Source: Bacteroidia bacterium
GTDB lineage: Bacteria > Bacteroidota > Bacteroidia > B-17B0 > Aurantibacillaceae
Assembly: GCA_026003255.1 (NCBI GenBank)
Contig: BPGX01000010.1
Span: forward strand, 1 to 64,000
DNA: 64,000 nt
Direction of reading: 5' to 3'
Part shown: piece by piece, positions 1 through 9,124 of the stretch
How positions within the stretch are numbered: the stretch's first letter is position 1
How the letters are laid out: each line of letters begins with the position of its first letter
Translations under genes and position numbers: made by a program
The notes under the pieces: model-generated
Database searches by the model: none
What the model was told of the DNA's origin: nothing
Seen by the model: only the letters and a program-made list of their open reading frames with translations

Positions 1-285
1 CAACATGAAAACAGAAGTGTCCTTCAAACCGATAAAAATAAACTAATTCAACGTGTCTTAACTTTTATGAATATAGTTTTAAACAATAAAGATATTCATC
101 AAAAGTATTCTCGACAAATCCATTTGTTCAAATGTAGTTGCTATACTTACATAGCACTTCATCTTGCTCTAACCGGTAAGCATAAAAAAGAAACGTTTAA
201 CTATCTCCTTAAAGGAATAAAAGAAAAACCATTCTTTATTTTTCAACGACGTTTTTTTGCTATATTAAAACACTTGATTAAATGA
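1..285 (+). CDS. C-terminal end of a probable family 2 glycosyltransferase (5' partial)
   Basis: The frame is open from base 1 to the TGA at 283-285, so this is the last 94 codons of a gene that begins outside the window; the ATG at 67 is internal. The visible part has the H-E-x-x-S start, a helical Lys-rich middle and an F-x-x-R-R-F stretch near the end, which resembles the C-terminal tail that follows the catalytic domain of GT2 enzymes. No catalytic motif is inside the window, so the family call is an inference helped by the next gene, a GT4-like enzyme whose start codon overlaps this stop (ATGA). Likely role: surface polysaccharide synthesis. Confidence 0.5.
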   Translation, partial: QHENRSVLQTDKNKLIQRVLTFMNIVLNNKDIHQKYSRQIHLFKCSCYTYIALHLALTGKHKKETFNYLLKGIKEKPFFIFQRRFFAILKHLIK

Positions 286-1481
286 ATAAACCCCAAAATA
301 TACTGGTACTTACCTATTGGGACTTTAATGATGCGCTTATTCAAACCTACACATTGCCTTATCTCCGTATTATTGCCAATCATCTTTCTCCCCATTCAAA
401 AATTTATCTTGTAACACTCAATAAAAATTCAATCCCACATTCACTTCAACACGATAAAATTAAAATACTTTCATTTAAATATTTTCCATTCAGCGCTTAC
501 GCTATATTCTATTATTCATATGTTTTACTCTACCTGTTTTTATTTATTTGGATGAAGCAAATAAAATTTATTCACGTATGGTGCACACCCGCAGGCACTT
601 TTGGATATATTCTCTCACGTCTTACTTTCAAACCTCTTATCATTGATAGCTACGAACCTCACGCAGAAGCCATGGTGGAATGTAATGAATGGAAACCCAA
701 TACATTGCCATTTAAGTTACTCTTTTATTTTGAAAAAAAAATGACCCATCATGCTCAATACCTGATAGCCACTACGGAAGGAATGATTAAAGAATATGCA
801 TCTGTTCGGTTTGATTTTAATTCTCAAAAAAATAACTGGTTTGTAAAACCCGCCTGTGTTGACCTTTCACTTTTTAAACCTGATGAAAAAGAAAGAATTT
901 CGTTAAGGAAAAAACTCAATCTTGAAAATAAGATTATCGGAATCTATGCCGGTAAATTTGGTGGAATCTATTGGGAAGATGAATTCTTTGTATGGTTAAA
1001 AACTGCGCAGGACTTCTGGAAAGAAAAATTTCATTTTATTTTACTCTCTTCACATGCTAAAGAGTATATTCAAAATAAATGTCAGCACTTTAATATAAAT
1101 ACCCATCAATTAATGCACTTGTTTGTGCCACATATGCAAGTGCCACAATACTTAAATATTGCCGACTTTGCCATATCACCAATAAAACCTGTTTATACCA
1201 AAAAATTTTGCTCACCAATAAAAGACGCTGAATACTGGGCAATGAACTTACCTGTTATCATTCCCCAAAATATCTCTGATGATTCTACTATTGTACAAAA
1301 ATACAATATCGGCTATGCATTGCAGGATTTATCTATTGAAGAATTCAAAAAATCTATCAAATGGATAGACGACTACATTGTTAATCAAAAAAACAACACC
1401 ACTTCAATCCGAACTATTGCAGAAAAATATCGAAATTTTTCTATTGCTGAAAATGTTTATAAAAAAATATACACCATTTGA
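282..1481 (+). CDS. GT4-type glycosyltransferase
   Basis: A 399-residue protein with the two-lobed architecture of GT-B enzymes. The N-terminal lobe begins with a hydrophobic strand followed by Y-W-D-F-N-D. The C-terminal lobe begins near residue 220 with the IGIYAGKFGG strand and glycine turn typical of GT4 nucleotide-sugar-binding domains. Near residue 325 an A-M-N-L-P-V-I segment corresponds to the region after the conserved E-x7-E motif. It is presumed to transfer a sugar from a nucleotide donor onto a surface glycan at the inner membrane. It overlaps the upstream glycosyltransferase by 4 bases (ATGA), so the two are probably translationally coupled. Donor and acceptor cannot be read from the sequence. 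Confidence 0.75.
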   Translation: MNKPQNILVLTYWDFNDALIQTYTLPYLRIIANHLSPHSKIYLVTLNKNSIPHSLQHDKIKILSFKYFPFSAYAIFYYSYVLLYLFLFIWMKQIKFIHVWCTPAGTFGYILSRLTFKPLIIDSYEPHAEAMVECNEWKPNTLPFKLLFYFEKKMTHHAQYLIATTEGMIKEYASVRFDFNSQKNNWFVKPACVDLSLFKPDEKERISLRKKLNLENKIIGIYAGKFGGIYWEDEFFVWLKTAQDFWKEKFHFILLSSHAKEYIQNKCQHFNINTHQLMHLFVPHMQVPQYLNIADFAISPIKPVYTKKFCSPIKDAEYWAMNLPVIIPQNISDDSTIVQKYNIGYALQDLSIEEFKKSIKWIDDYIVNQKNNTTSIRTIAEKYRNFSIAENVYKKIYTI

Positions 1482-1655
1482 AAGTCCTTTATTTTCAAGT
1501 ATTACACCAAATATTCCTATCTTATTTTTTTTAAATAACCCTCTAAATCACTAGTAAATTCAATAATTTTAAAACAAAATTAAAAATTAAAATCATAAAT
1601 CAGTAGAAAAAAATAAACATAATTATCTGATAATCAATAATTTTAACATTAAATT

Positions 1656-1710
1656 TATGGAGTATTACTCCATATTTTTTATGAAATTTATGGAATAATA
1701 TTCCAAATTT
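1656..1710. terminator. Two tandem palindromic hairpins between convergent genes
   Basis: The gap 1482-1731 separates two convergent genes. Near its end are two perfect inverted repeats: TATGGAGTA/TACTCCATA at 1656-1674 and TGGAATA/TATTCCA at 1691-1705. Each is followed by a T-rich run (1675-1680 and 1707-1712) and preceded by the same AAATTTA, so they are two copies of one module about 35 bp long. The rest of the gap is plain AT-rich sequence. The likely role is transcription termination for the plus-strand glycosyltransferase gene. They could instead be a paired operator. Confidence 0.45.
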
Positions 1711-1731
1711 TTTACCCACGTTTTTTCAAAC

Positions 1732-2532
1732 TTATTCTCCCAAAAACTTCAAAATCTCAATACATACCTCTTTAACCTTTTCTAAATTTAACGTATGCCC
1801 TGCATCCTCAATAATTTTCAACTTCGCATTAGGTATATGATTGGCCACTTCTATGCCCATTGATAAAGTAATTAAAGTATCTTTTTCTCCATGTATTACT
1901 AATGTCGGCACTTTAATTTCTTTCAACCGAGAACGAAAATCTCCCCTGTTCTTTGTAGCAGTCATCAACTTAAACAACGCTTCCGCACTTTGATTACTCT
2001 CCTGTCTTATCTGACGCAATGTTTCAACAGGTATTAAAGGATTCTTAAAATACTGCTCACTCAATACATTCGGTAACATAATATCAAACATCAATGAATA
2101 ACCACCCAACTCAAGTGCCCTCCACCACGCCTGTTCTATCAATTCAAAATACGGCGTCTTATGTGCAAATGTTGAAAGCAATACCAACTTTGATACCCTT
2201 TCAGGATAATTCAATGCCAGATGTTGTGCCACCAAACTTCCATAAGATATACCAATTACAATCGCTTTTTCCGTGCTTGTCGCATTTAAAACTTGCACAA
2301 CATCTTCCGCATGTTGATCAAAATCTCTCCACTCACCATCTTTATCACTTTGCCCTTGAAAAATAAAATCCATCAATATAATCCGATACTTCTCTTCAAA
2401 ACAAGGCAGCATGAAATACCACGATACAGTAGATTGTGACAAACCATTCAATAAAATAATTGTATCCCGACTTTGCTGATTCCCTTTTACCTCATAGTAA
2501 ATATTCAAGCCATCTTTTGTCTTCGTATACAT
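1732..2532 (-). CDS. Alpha/beta hydrolase
   Basis: A 266-residue single-domain alpha/beta hydrolase. Visible signatures are the nucleophile elbow G-I-S-Y-G-S near residue 96, an acidic residue in HGEKDTLI near 217, and the catalytic His in DAGHTLNLE near 245. An oxyanion-hole strand IILLNGLSQS lies near the N-terminus. The substrate is unknown; such proteins are esterases, lactonases or C-C hydrolases. It starts 13 bases downstream of icmF on the same strand, so it is probably co-transcribed. A link to acyl-CoA or branched-chain metabolism is plausible but inferred only from position. Confidence 0.8.
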   Translation of the reverse strand: MYTKTKDGLNIYYEVKGNQQSRDTIILLNGLSQSTVSWYFMLPCFEEKYRIILMDFIFQGQSDKDGEWRDFDQHAEDVVQVLNATSTEKAIVIGISYGSLVAQHLALNYPERVSKLVLLSTFAHKTPYFELIEQAWWRALELGGYSLMFDIMLPNVLSEQYFKNPLIPVETLRQIRQESNQSAEALFKLMTATKNRGDFRSRLKEIKVPTLVIHGEKDTLITLSMGIEVANHIPNAKLKIIEDAGHTLNLEKVKEVCIEILKFLGE

Positions 2533-2545
2533 ACAATAAATCCTT

Positions 2546-5500
2546 TTACATATTTCTTCTGTATTGTCCTCCTACTTCAAAAAGAGCATTGGTAATTTGT
2601 CCCAATGTGCAATACTTACTTACTTCCATTAATTGTTCAAAAATATTTTTATTCTGTGTAGCTGCTTGTTGCAACTCTTTTAGTTTTTGTGGTGCAATAT
2701 CCGCATAAAAATTATGTACGTTTTTCACTGTATTAATTTGTTGCTCTTTTTCTTCTTTCGTACTTCTTATCACTTCTTTTGGAATAATCGTAGGTGAACC
2801 TTTAGAACTTAAAAAGGTATTCACACCAATAATGGGCAATTCACCCGTGTGTTTCAAAGTTTCATAATACAAACTTTCTTCCTGTATTTTATTTCTTTGA
2901 TACATCGTTTCCATAGCCCCCAATACTCCTCCTCTTTCTGTAATTCTGTCAAATTCCATTAAAACCGCTTCCTCTACTAAATCCGTTAATTCTTCAATAA
3001 TGAATGAACCCTGCAATGGATTCTCATTTTTTGCTAAACCTAATTCTTTATTGATAATTAATTGAATAGCCACGGCTCTTCTTACCGATTCTTCCGTAGG
3101 AGTAGTAATGGCTTCATCATACGCATTTGTATGCAAACTATTACAATTATCATAAATAGCATACAAGGCCTGTAAAGTGGTACGAATATCATTAAAATCA
3201 ATTTCCTGTGCATGCAAAGATCGTCCTGATGTTTGAATATGGTATTTCAACATTTGCGAACGCTCATTCGCTCCGTATTTATATTTCAATGCTTTTGCCC
3301 ATATTCTTCTTGCTACTCTTCCCATCACACTATATTCAGGATCCATTCCATTGCTAAAAAAGAAAGAAAAATTCGGAGCAAAATCATCCACCTTCATTCC
3401 ACGACTCAAATAATATTCTAAGTAAGTAAATCCATTCGCTAAAGTGAAAGCCAATTGTGTAATTGGATTAGCACCTGCCTCCGCAATATGATAACCGCTA
3501 ATAGAAACAGAATAAAAATTACGAATATTGTGTTTAATAAAGTACTCTTGTACATCACCCATTACTTTCAGTGAAAACTCTGTAGAAAATATACACGTAT
3601 TTTGTGCCTGATCTTCTTTTAATATATCGGCTTGCACTGTGCCTCTCACTTTTGATAATGTATCTCTTTTGATATTTTCATAAATTTCTCTTGGTAAAAC
3701 TTTATCTCCTGTTGTTCCTAATAACAATAATCCTAATCCATCATTTCCTTCTGGTAAAGGAGCATTATATCTTGGTGGTGTCAACCCTTTTACTTTATAT
3801 TCTGCTTCTATCTTTTGTTTTACTTCTTCTTCCAAACCATTCTGACGAATATAAATCTCACATTGTTGATCAATCGCCGTATTCATAAAAAATGCTGTAA
3901 TAGTAGGTGCTGGACCATTAATCGTCATACTCACCGATGTCTTCGGATCAGCAAGATTAAATCCACTATACAATTTCTTCGCATCATCTAAACAACATAC
4001 TGAAACTCCTGAATTTCCAATCTTCCCATAAATATCAGGCCTGTAATCCGGATCTCTTCCATACAATGTTACACTATCAAATGCCGTACTTAATCGCTTA
4101 GCCGGCATGTGATAGGAGAGATAATGAAAGCGCTTATTGGTTCTTTCAGGACAACCCTCGCCGGCAAACATTCTTGTAGGATCTTCTTCTTCACGCTTGA
4201 ATGGATAAATACCTGCTGTGTATGGAAACGAACCCGGAAAGTTTTCTTGTAAATTCCATCTTAAGATATCGCCCCAATTACGAAACTTTGGCACTGCTAC
4301 TTTAGGAATTCTCGAATGTGACAAGGATGTATGATAGGTTCTAACCTTTTTAATCTTATCTCTTACCTTAAATTCATAATAATCGTCTGTAAACTTCTTC
4401 TTCCGATATTCCCATGTATCCAGCAAATTCTTATTTGATATTTCAAGAGTATTTTCAAGTTCCTTATAACGTCTATTCAATCCGGTTAATATCACATCCT
4501 TTTCCTTTTCTCCAATAGTATCATCTTTCTCTATCTCCTCTATACTTTGTTTTAAGGCATATAACTTTTCTGCTATCAACGATTGTTCTTCTGCTTTTTT
4601 GTTGTATGAACGAATGGTATCGGATATTTCACTTAAATAACGGGTACGATTGGGGGGGATTATGTAAATCTTTTCACTCATCTCATTGCTTGGAACAAAA
4701 TTTGAAATTAAAGGCGCACCCGTTTTTTGATGAATAATATCTATTAAATGTCTATACAGAGTATTAGTCCCAGCATCATTAAACTGTGCCGCAATGGTTC
4801 CAAATACTGGTATTTTATCATCCTCTATATCAAATAGTTTTTTATTTCGTTTATATTGCTTCTTCACATCCCTCAAAGCATCCAATGCCCCTCTTTTGTC
4901 AAATTTATTAATCGCTACTATGTCTGCAAACTCTAACATATCTATTTTCTCCAATTGCGTGGCTGCACCGTATTCTGGTGTCATCACATACATGCAAACA
5001 TCTGCGTATTCTGTAATTTCAGTATCACTTTGACCAATACCTGCCGTTTCTAAAATAATTAAATCAAAACCCGCAATTTTCAATACATTCAATGCCTCCT
5101 GAACATTTTTGGACAACGCTAAATTGCTTTGACGCGTCGCCATGCTTCTCATATATACTCTTGGACTATTCACACTGTTCATCCGAATTCTATCTCCTAA
5201 TAATGCGCCTCCTGACTTTCGCTTTGTTGGATCTACTGAAATAATCCCCAATTTTTTATCCGGAAAATCCATTAAAAAACGACGAATAATCTCATCTATC
5301 AAAGATGACTTCCCTGCTCCGCCTGTTCCAGTAATTCCTAACACAGGTGTTTTAGATTCTTTGGCTAACCTATTAATTTCATCAATGATTTTTGAAATTT
5401 CCTGATCATCAGAAAAATTCTCCGCCGCCGAAATCATCTGTGCAATTACCTTGTAATCTCCTCTCTGAATATCTACTATACTATCAAAACTTACATTTTT

Positions 5501-5986
5501 CCCCGTAGGAAAATCCGATTTTTCCATAACATCATTAATCATGCCTTGTAATCCCATTACTCTTCCATCATCCGGACTATAAATTCTGGTAATGCCATAT
5601 TGATGCAATTCTTCTATTTCCGTTGGTAAAATCACTCCTCCTCCACCACCAAATATCCGAATATGTGAACACCCGTTTTCCTTTAATAAATCATACATGT
5701 ATTTGAAAAACTCCATGTGGCCACCCTGATAACTTGTAACCGCCACCGAATTTACATCTTCCTGTATGGCTGCATTTACAATATCTGCCACACTTCTATC
5801 ATGCCCTAGATGAATCACCTCTGCACCTGTGCTTTGCATCACTCTTCTCATGATGTTAATGGCTGCATCATGACCATCAAATAAGGATGCAGCTGTAACT
5901 ATTCTTATTTTATTTTTTGGTTGATAAGGTTCCGGCTCTTTATGAATAATTGCTTTTTCATTTTTCTCTTGTGTTGTAACTTCCAT
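2546..5986 (-). CDS. icmF: Fused isobutyryl-CoA mutase IcmF (methylmalonyl-CoA mutase family)
   Basis: A 1146-residue protein with the full IcmF architecture. Residues about 25-160 are the B12-binding domain, with DGHDA at 37-41 (His39 is the expected lower cobalt ligand) and a glycine run at 113-117. Residues about 205-430 are the MeaB-like G3E GTPase chaperone: P-loop GTGGAGKSS at 220-228, ETAGIGQS at 313-320, NKFD at 360-363. A charged coiled-coil linker follows (about 465-540), then the large mutase domain with [18 protein letters not shown]. The enzyme interconverts isobutyryl-CoA and n-butyryl-CoA (or related acyl-CoAs) using adenosylcobalamin; the fused GTPase protects and reloads the cofactor. 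The ORF is uninterrupted. It heads a minus-strand operon with the hydrolase gene downstream. Confidence 0.93.
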   Translation of the reverse strand: MEVTTQEKNEKAIIHKEPEPYQPKNKIRIVTAASLFDGHDAAINIMRRVMQSTGAEVIHLGHDRSVADIVNAAIQEDVNSVAVTSYQGGHMEFFKYMYDLLKENGCSHIRIFGGGGGVILPTEIEELHQYGITRIYSPDDGRVMGLQGMINDVMEKSDFPTGKNVSFDSIVDIQRGDYKVIAQMISAAENFSDDQEISKIIDEINRLAKESKTPVLGITGTGGAGKSSLIDEIIRRFLMDFPDKKLGIISVDPTKRKSGGALLGDRIRMNSVNSPRVYMRSMATRQSNLALSKNVQEALNVLKIAGFDLIILETAGIGQSDTEITEYADVCMYVMTPEYGAATQLEKIDMLEFADIVAINKFDKRGALDALRDVKKQYKRNKKLFDIEDDKIPVFGTIAAQFNDAGTNTLYRHLIDIIHQKTGAPLISNFVPSNEMSEKIYIIPPNRTRYLSEISDTIRSYNKKAEEQSLIAEKLYALKQSIEEIEKDDTIGEKEKDVILTGLNRRYKELENTLEISNKNLLDTWEYRKKKFTDDYYEFKVRDKIKKVRTYHTSLSHSRIPKVAVPKFRNWGDILRWNLQENFPGSFPYTAGIYPFKREEEDPTRMFAGEGCPERTNKRFHYLSYHMPAKRLSTAFDSVTLYGRDPDYRPDIYGKIGNSGVSVCCLDDAKKLYSGFNLADPKTSVSMTINGPAPTITAFFMNTAIDQQCEIYIRQNGLEEEVKQKIEAEYKVKGLTPPRYNAPLPEGNDGLGLLLLGTTGDKVLPREIYENIKRDTLSKVRGTVQADILKEDQAQNTCIFSTEFSLKVMGDVQEYFIKHNIRNFYSVSISGYHIAEAGANPITQLAFTLANGFTYLEYYLSRGMKVDDFAPNFSFFFSNGMDPEYSVMGRVARRIWAKALKYKYGANERSQMLKYHIQTSGRSLHAQEIDFNDIRTTLQALYAIYDNCNSLHTNAYDEAITTPTEESVRRAVAIQLIINKELGLAKNENPLQGSFIIEELTDLVEEAVLMEFDRITERGGVLGAMETMYQRNKIQEESLYYETLKHTGELPIIGVNTFLSSKGSPTIIPKEVIRSTKEEKEQQINTVKNVHNFYADIAPQKLKELQQAATQNKNIFEQLMEVSKYCTLGQITNALFEVGGQYRRNM

Positions 5987-6009
5987 AAAATGAACTTTTG
6001 GTATTCGTG

Positions 6010-6017
6010 CAAAAATA
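6010..6017 (-). promoter_or_regulatory. -7 element of the icmF promoter
   Basis: Read on the minus strand the bases are TATTTTTG, matching the Bacteroidota TAnnTTTG element. It lies 24 bases upstream of the icmF ATG, giving an expected leader of about 17 bases. Confidence 0.5.
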
Positions 6018-6092
6018 ATAAAAAATAGGGCTCTTAATGTAACTTCTTAATCCCTTTTTTCGTAAAATAATCTGCTTACAAAAAAATGCACT

Positions 6093-6803
6093 ATGTTCAA
6101 ACTTTCAGAAAATTGGATCACAGAAGGGTTAATGGATGTAGAATACAAACAATATCTCCTTCTTGCTTATCTTAGAGACATTCACGAAGTATTCAACAAC
6201 AAAATTCTTTATCCCCCTTTTGCTGAACTCATAGAACATCATCGTAATCTTAAAACCATTAAAAATAATCTCCAACAAATTAAATCTTCTGAAAAAGAAT
6301 TGAAAGGAATCGATTGGCAAAACTTACAACTCATCTACCAAACACCCGATAATTCCGAAACAGATGTTATTGAAGAAATTATCAATTTCAGTATTCCTAA
6401 AATTGAAGAAGAAATTCAACATGGCAAAGAAATATTTGACGAAGTAGAAAAAAAACTAAAATATACCACAGTGGGCTTAGTGCCTATTTATAAAGACGTT
6501 GGTTATTTCTTTGTTCAGGATTATCCAACCTCTGATTTCTTAGTTTACAAATATGAATTGTCTTCATTATACTCCCAATCCCGTGATGGGAATATCGCCT
6601 ATAAAAAACTAAAAACCGAATACATTGCAACTTACACCTTAACACTCTCTAAATCGCTTACATCCATCAAACAAGAAGTGATAAAACAATCCCCTACTCC
6701 TTCCAACCCGGCAGTTTATTCATTTTTCCCCAACCAGATAGCATCATTAGAATACACAATTATTCCCATTGTAAAACGAATGTTGATGAAGCTGGTCGCT
6801 TAA
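6093..6803 (+). CDS. Conserved hypothetical protein, mostly helical
   Basis: A 236-residue protein that I do not recognise by family name. It has no signal peptide or membrane segment. Residues 1-120 are predicted helical and charged; residues 120-180 carry alternating hydrophobic residues and aromatic Tyr/Phe (VGLVPIYKDVGYFFVQDY); the C-terminal 40 residues are hydrophobic and end in two Lys/Arg-rich helices. It is divergent from icmF (107 bases apart) and stands alone before nrdB. Base composition and codon use match the neighbours, so I take it as a real cytoplasmic core protein of this lineage without a function call. Confidence 0.6.
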   Translation: MFKLSENWITEGLMDVEYKQYLLLAYLRDIHEVFNNKILYPPFAELIEHHRNLKTIKNNLQQIKSSEKELKGIDWQNLQLIYQTPDNSETDVIEEIINFSIPKIEEEIQHGKEIFDEVEKKLKYTTVGLVPIYKDVGYFFVQDYPTSDFLVYKYELSSLYSQSRDGNIAYKKLKTEYIATYTLTLSKSLTSIKQEVIKQSPTPSNPAVYSFFPNQIASLEYTIIPIVKRMLMKLVA

Positions 6804-6940
6804 AATTTTCCTTTAGTAATTTCCTTCAAATAATATCCACAAAATAATTTTTCATATCTTAAATGGTTCAAAAACAAATACTTAAACTTTTTGTGGATTA
6901 AATGATAAAACTTGTGAATTATTAAATTATTCTTCCTCTT

Positions 6941-6948
6941 TACCTTTG
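6941..6948 (+). promoter_or_regulatory. -7 element upstream of nrdB
   Basis: TACCTTTG matches TAnnTTTG and lies 62 bases before the nrdB ATG. I could not assign a convincing -33 partner. Confidence 0.4.
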
Positions 6949-7010
6949 TCCTTCCAATTTTATTCCACATCTATAATTTCTCAAAATATAACTATTAAAA
7001 TCATTTCATT

Positions 7011-7982
7011 ATGACAACGGAAAAAATATTACAGGAAAACAAAGACCGCTTCGTTCTATTCCCAATCCAATACCATGATATCTGGGAAATGTACAAAAAA
7101 GCCGAGTCCTCTTTTTGGACTGCTGAAGAAATAGACCTGGCACAAGACCTGCAGGACTGGAATAACAAACTCAACGATAATGAAAGACATTTCATCAAGC
7201 ATGTCCTGGCTTTCTTTGCCGCCAGCGATGGAATTGTCAACGAAAATCTTGCAGTAAATTTCTTAAACGAAGTTCAATTTCCCGAAGCACGTTGCTTCTA
7301 TGGCTTTCAGGTGATGATTGAAAACATCCATTCCGAAACTTACTCCTTACTTATCGACACATACATCAAGGATAGCGAGGAAAAACACAAGCTCTTCCAT
7401 GCTATTGACACAGTTCCTTGTGTCGGTAAAAAAGCCGAATGGGCACTTCGATGGATTAAAAACGGTTCTTTCGTAGAACGTTTAATTGCTTTTGCTGCCG
7501 TAGAAGGCATCTTCTTCTCCGGTTCATTTTGCTCTATTTTCTGGCTCAAAAAACGTGGCCTAATGCCCGGTCTAAGTTTCTCCAACGAACTCATCTCCAG
7601 AGATGAAGGATTGCATTGTGATTTCGCTTGCCTGCTTTATACTAAATACATCGAAAACAAATTGTCCGAAGAAAAGGTAAAACAAATCATCACCGACGCT
7701 GTTGCAATTGAAAAAGAATTCGTAAGAGATGCAATTCCTGTAAAACTTATTGGTATGAATGCCGATTTAATGTGTCAATACATAGAATTTGTTGCCGATA
7801 GATTATTAGTTGCACTCGGCTATTCCAAAGTTTACAATGCCACCAATCCATTTGATTTCATGGAAATGATTTCTCTGCAAGGCAAAACTAACTTCTTTGA
7901 AAAACGAGTGTCTGAATATAAAAAAGCGGCTGTAGGTAGTAAACTTGAAGAGAAAACATTCAAGTTAGACGAAGATTTTTAA
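7011..7982 (+). CDS. nrdB: Ribonucleoside-diphosphate reductase, beta subunit (class Ia R2)
   Basis: A 323-residue R2 protein that holds the di-iron/tyrosyl-radical cofactor for reducing ribonucleoside diphosphates. Iron ligands and the radical tyrosine align with the E. coli spacing: Asp73 in ASDGIV, Glu104 and His107 in ENIHSETY, Tyr111 as the radical residue. A second ligand set lies in [11 protein letters not shown] near residues 194-204. The C-terminal peptide FKLDEDF is the tail that docks on the alpha subunit. Length is normal for the short R2 forms of Bacteroidota. nrdA lies downstream but is separated from it by a DNA methyltransferase gene. The ORF is intact, in contrast to nrdA. 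Confidence 0.95.
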   Translation: MTTEKILQENKDRFVLFPIQYHDIWEMYKKAESSFWTAEEIDLAQDLQDWNNKLNDNERHFIKHVLAFFAASDGIVNENLAVNFLNEVQFPEARCFYGFQVMIENIHSETYSLLIDTYIKDSEEKHKLFHAIDTVPCVGKKAEWALRWIKNGSFVERLIAFAAVEGIFFSGSFCSIFWLKKRGLMPGLSFSNELISRDEGLHCDFACLLYTKYIENKLSEEKVKQIITDAVAIEKEFVRDAIPVKLIGMNADLMCQYIEFVADRLLVALGYSKVYNATNPFDFMEMISLQGKTNFFEKRVSEYKKAAVGSKLEEKTFKLDEDF

Positions 7983-8075
7983 TTTTTTCTTTTAATTACC
8001 AATTAAATTTTGGCTCTCCCAAAAAGAATTATTTTTCTAATTCTATAGAAATCTCTTTCTCAACTCTCTAAAAAA

Positions 8076-9059
8076 ATGAGCAAGCAAAACAGAACCATAA
8101 AAATTGAACCTCAAGATAGTGTTTTACTTAACAACACGTTACGGCTCAATGCAACTGTTTTGCCTAAGCAACTTGAAAATAAAATCATTCATCAGGATAT
8201 TTTTGAAGCCCTTCCATTCTTACCAGAAAAATTTGTGGACTTGCTCATTATTGACCCACCTTACAATCTCACTAAAAACTTCAACAGTGCTACATTTAAG
8301 TCAATGACCGAAACAGAATATGAAAACTGGATAGATTCATGGTTCAAACCCCTATTGAAAATACTTAAACCCACAGCAACCGTTTATGTTTGTTGTGATT
8401 GGAAATCTTCTGTGTCTATCTATAACGTGCTTTCTAAATACTTGATTATTAGAAACCGCATCACGTGGGAAAGAGAAAAAGGAAGAGGCGCACTCTCAAA
8501 CTGGAAAAACTGCTCCGAAGATATCTGGTATGCCACCTTCTCCGATGATTATTATTTCAACCCCGATACTGTAAAACTCTTACGTAAAGTATTAGCACCA
8601 TATCGCGATGAAAATAAACAAGCAAAGGATTGGTTTGTAGCTAATGATGGCACTGCTTACCGACTTACTTATCCTTCCAACTTATGGACTGATATTACTA
8701 TCCCTTTCTGGTCAATGCCTGAAAACACACCTCATCCTACTCAAAAACCCGAAAAACTTATTGCAAAACTTATTCTCGCCAGTAGTAAAAAAAATGATTT
8801 TGTATTTGATCCTTTTTTAGGTTCAGGAACTACTGCCGTTGTAGCCAAAAAATTAAACAGAAAATATTGTGGTATTGAGATTAATGACGAATACTGCATC
8901 TATGCAGAAAAAAGATTAAAATTGGCTGAAGAAAATCCTTCCATTCAAGGATATGAAAACGGCTATTTTCTTGAAAGAAATACCTCATTTGAAAAATTAA
9001 AAAAAGATAAACAAAACGCATTCATATCAAAAGATTTATTCACAACTGGTAGTGAATAA
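8076..9059 (+). CDS. Orphan beta-class DNA adenine N6-methyltransferase
   Basis: A 327-residue SAM-dependent methyltransferase. The catalytic motif DPPY is at residues 60-63, and the SAM-binding motif FLGSG at 247-251 lies C-terminal to it, which is the beta-class order. HPTQKPEKL at 220-228 is the usual motif before the SAM site. The expected product is N6-methyladenine in a short DNA site that cannot be predicted here. No restriction endonuclease gene is adjacent, so it looks like an orphan enzyme with a regulatory or anti-restriction role. It sits between nrdB (93-base gap) and nrdA (65-base gap) on the same strand, and is probably co-transcribed. Confidence 0.88.
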   Translation: MSKQNRTIKIEPQDSVLLNNTLRLNATVLPKQLENKIIHQDIFEALPFLPEKFVDLLIIDPPYNLTKNFNSATFKSMTETEYENWIDSWFKPLLKILKPTATVYVCCDWKSSVSIYNVLSKYLIIRNRITWEREKGRGALSNWKNCSEDIWYATFSDDYYFNPDTVKLLRKVLAPYRDENKQAKDWFVANDGTAYRLTYPSNLWTDITIPFWSMPENTPHPTQKPEKLIAKLILASSKKNDFVFDPFLGSGTTAVVAKKLNRKYCGIEINDEYCIYAEKRLKLAEENPSIQGYENGYFLERNTSFEKLKKDKQNAFISKDLFTTGSE

Positions 9060-9124
9060 AAAAAATAATTTTAACAAACATATTCTAATTTCAATACCGA
9101 ACTTTACATTAAAAACTTAATACT

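Noticed and set aside
8076-9059. Complete restriction-modification system
   Set aside because: No nuclease or specificity gene is adjacent; neighbours are nrdB and nrdA.
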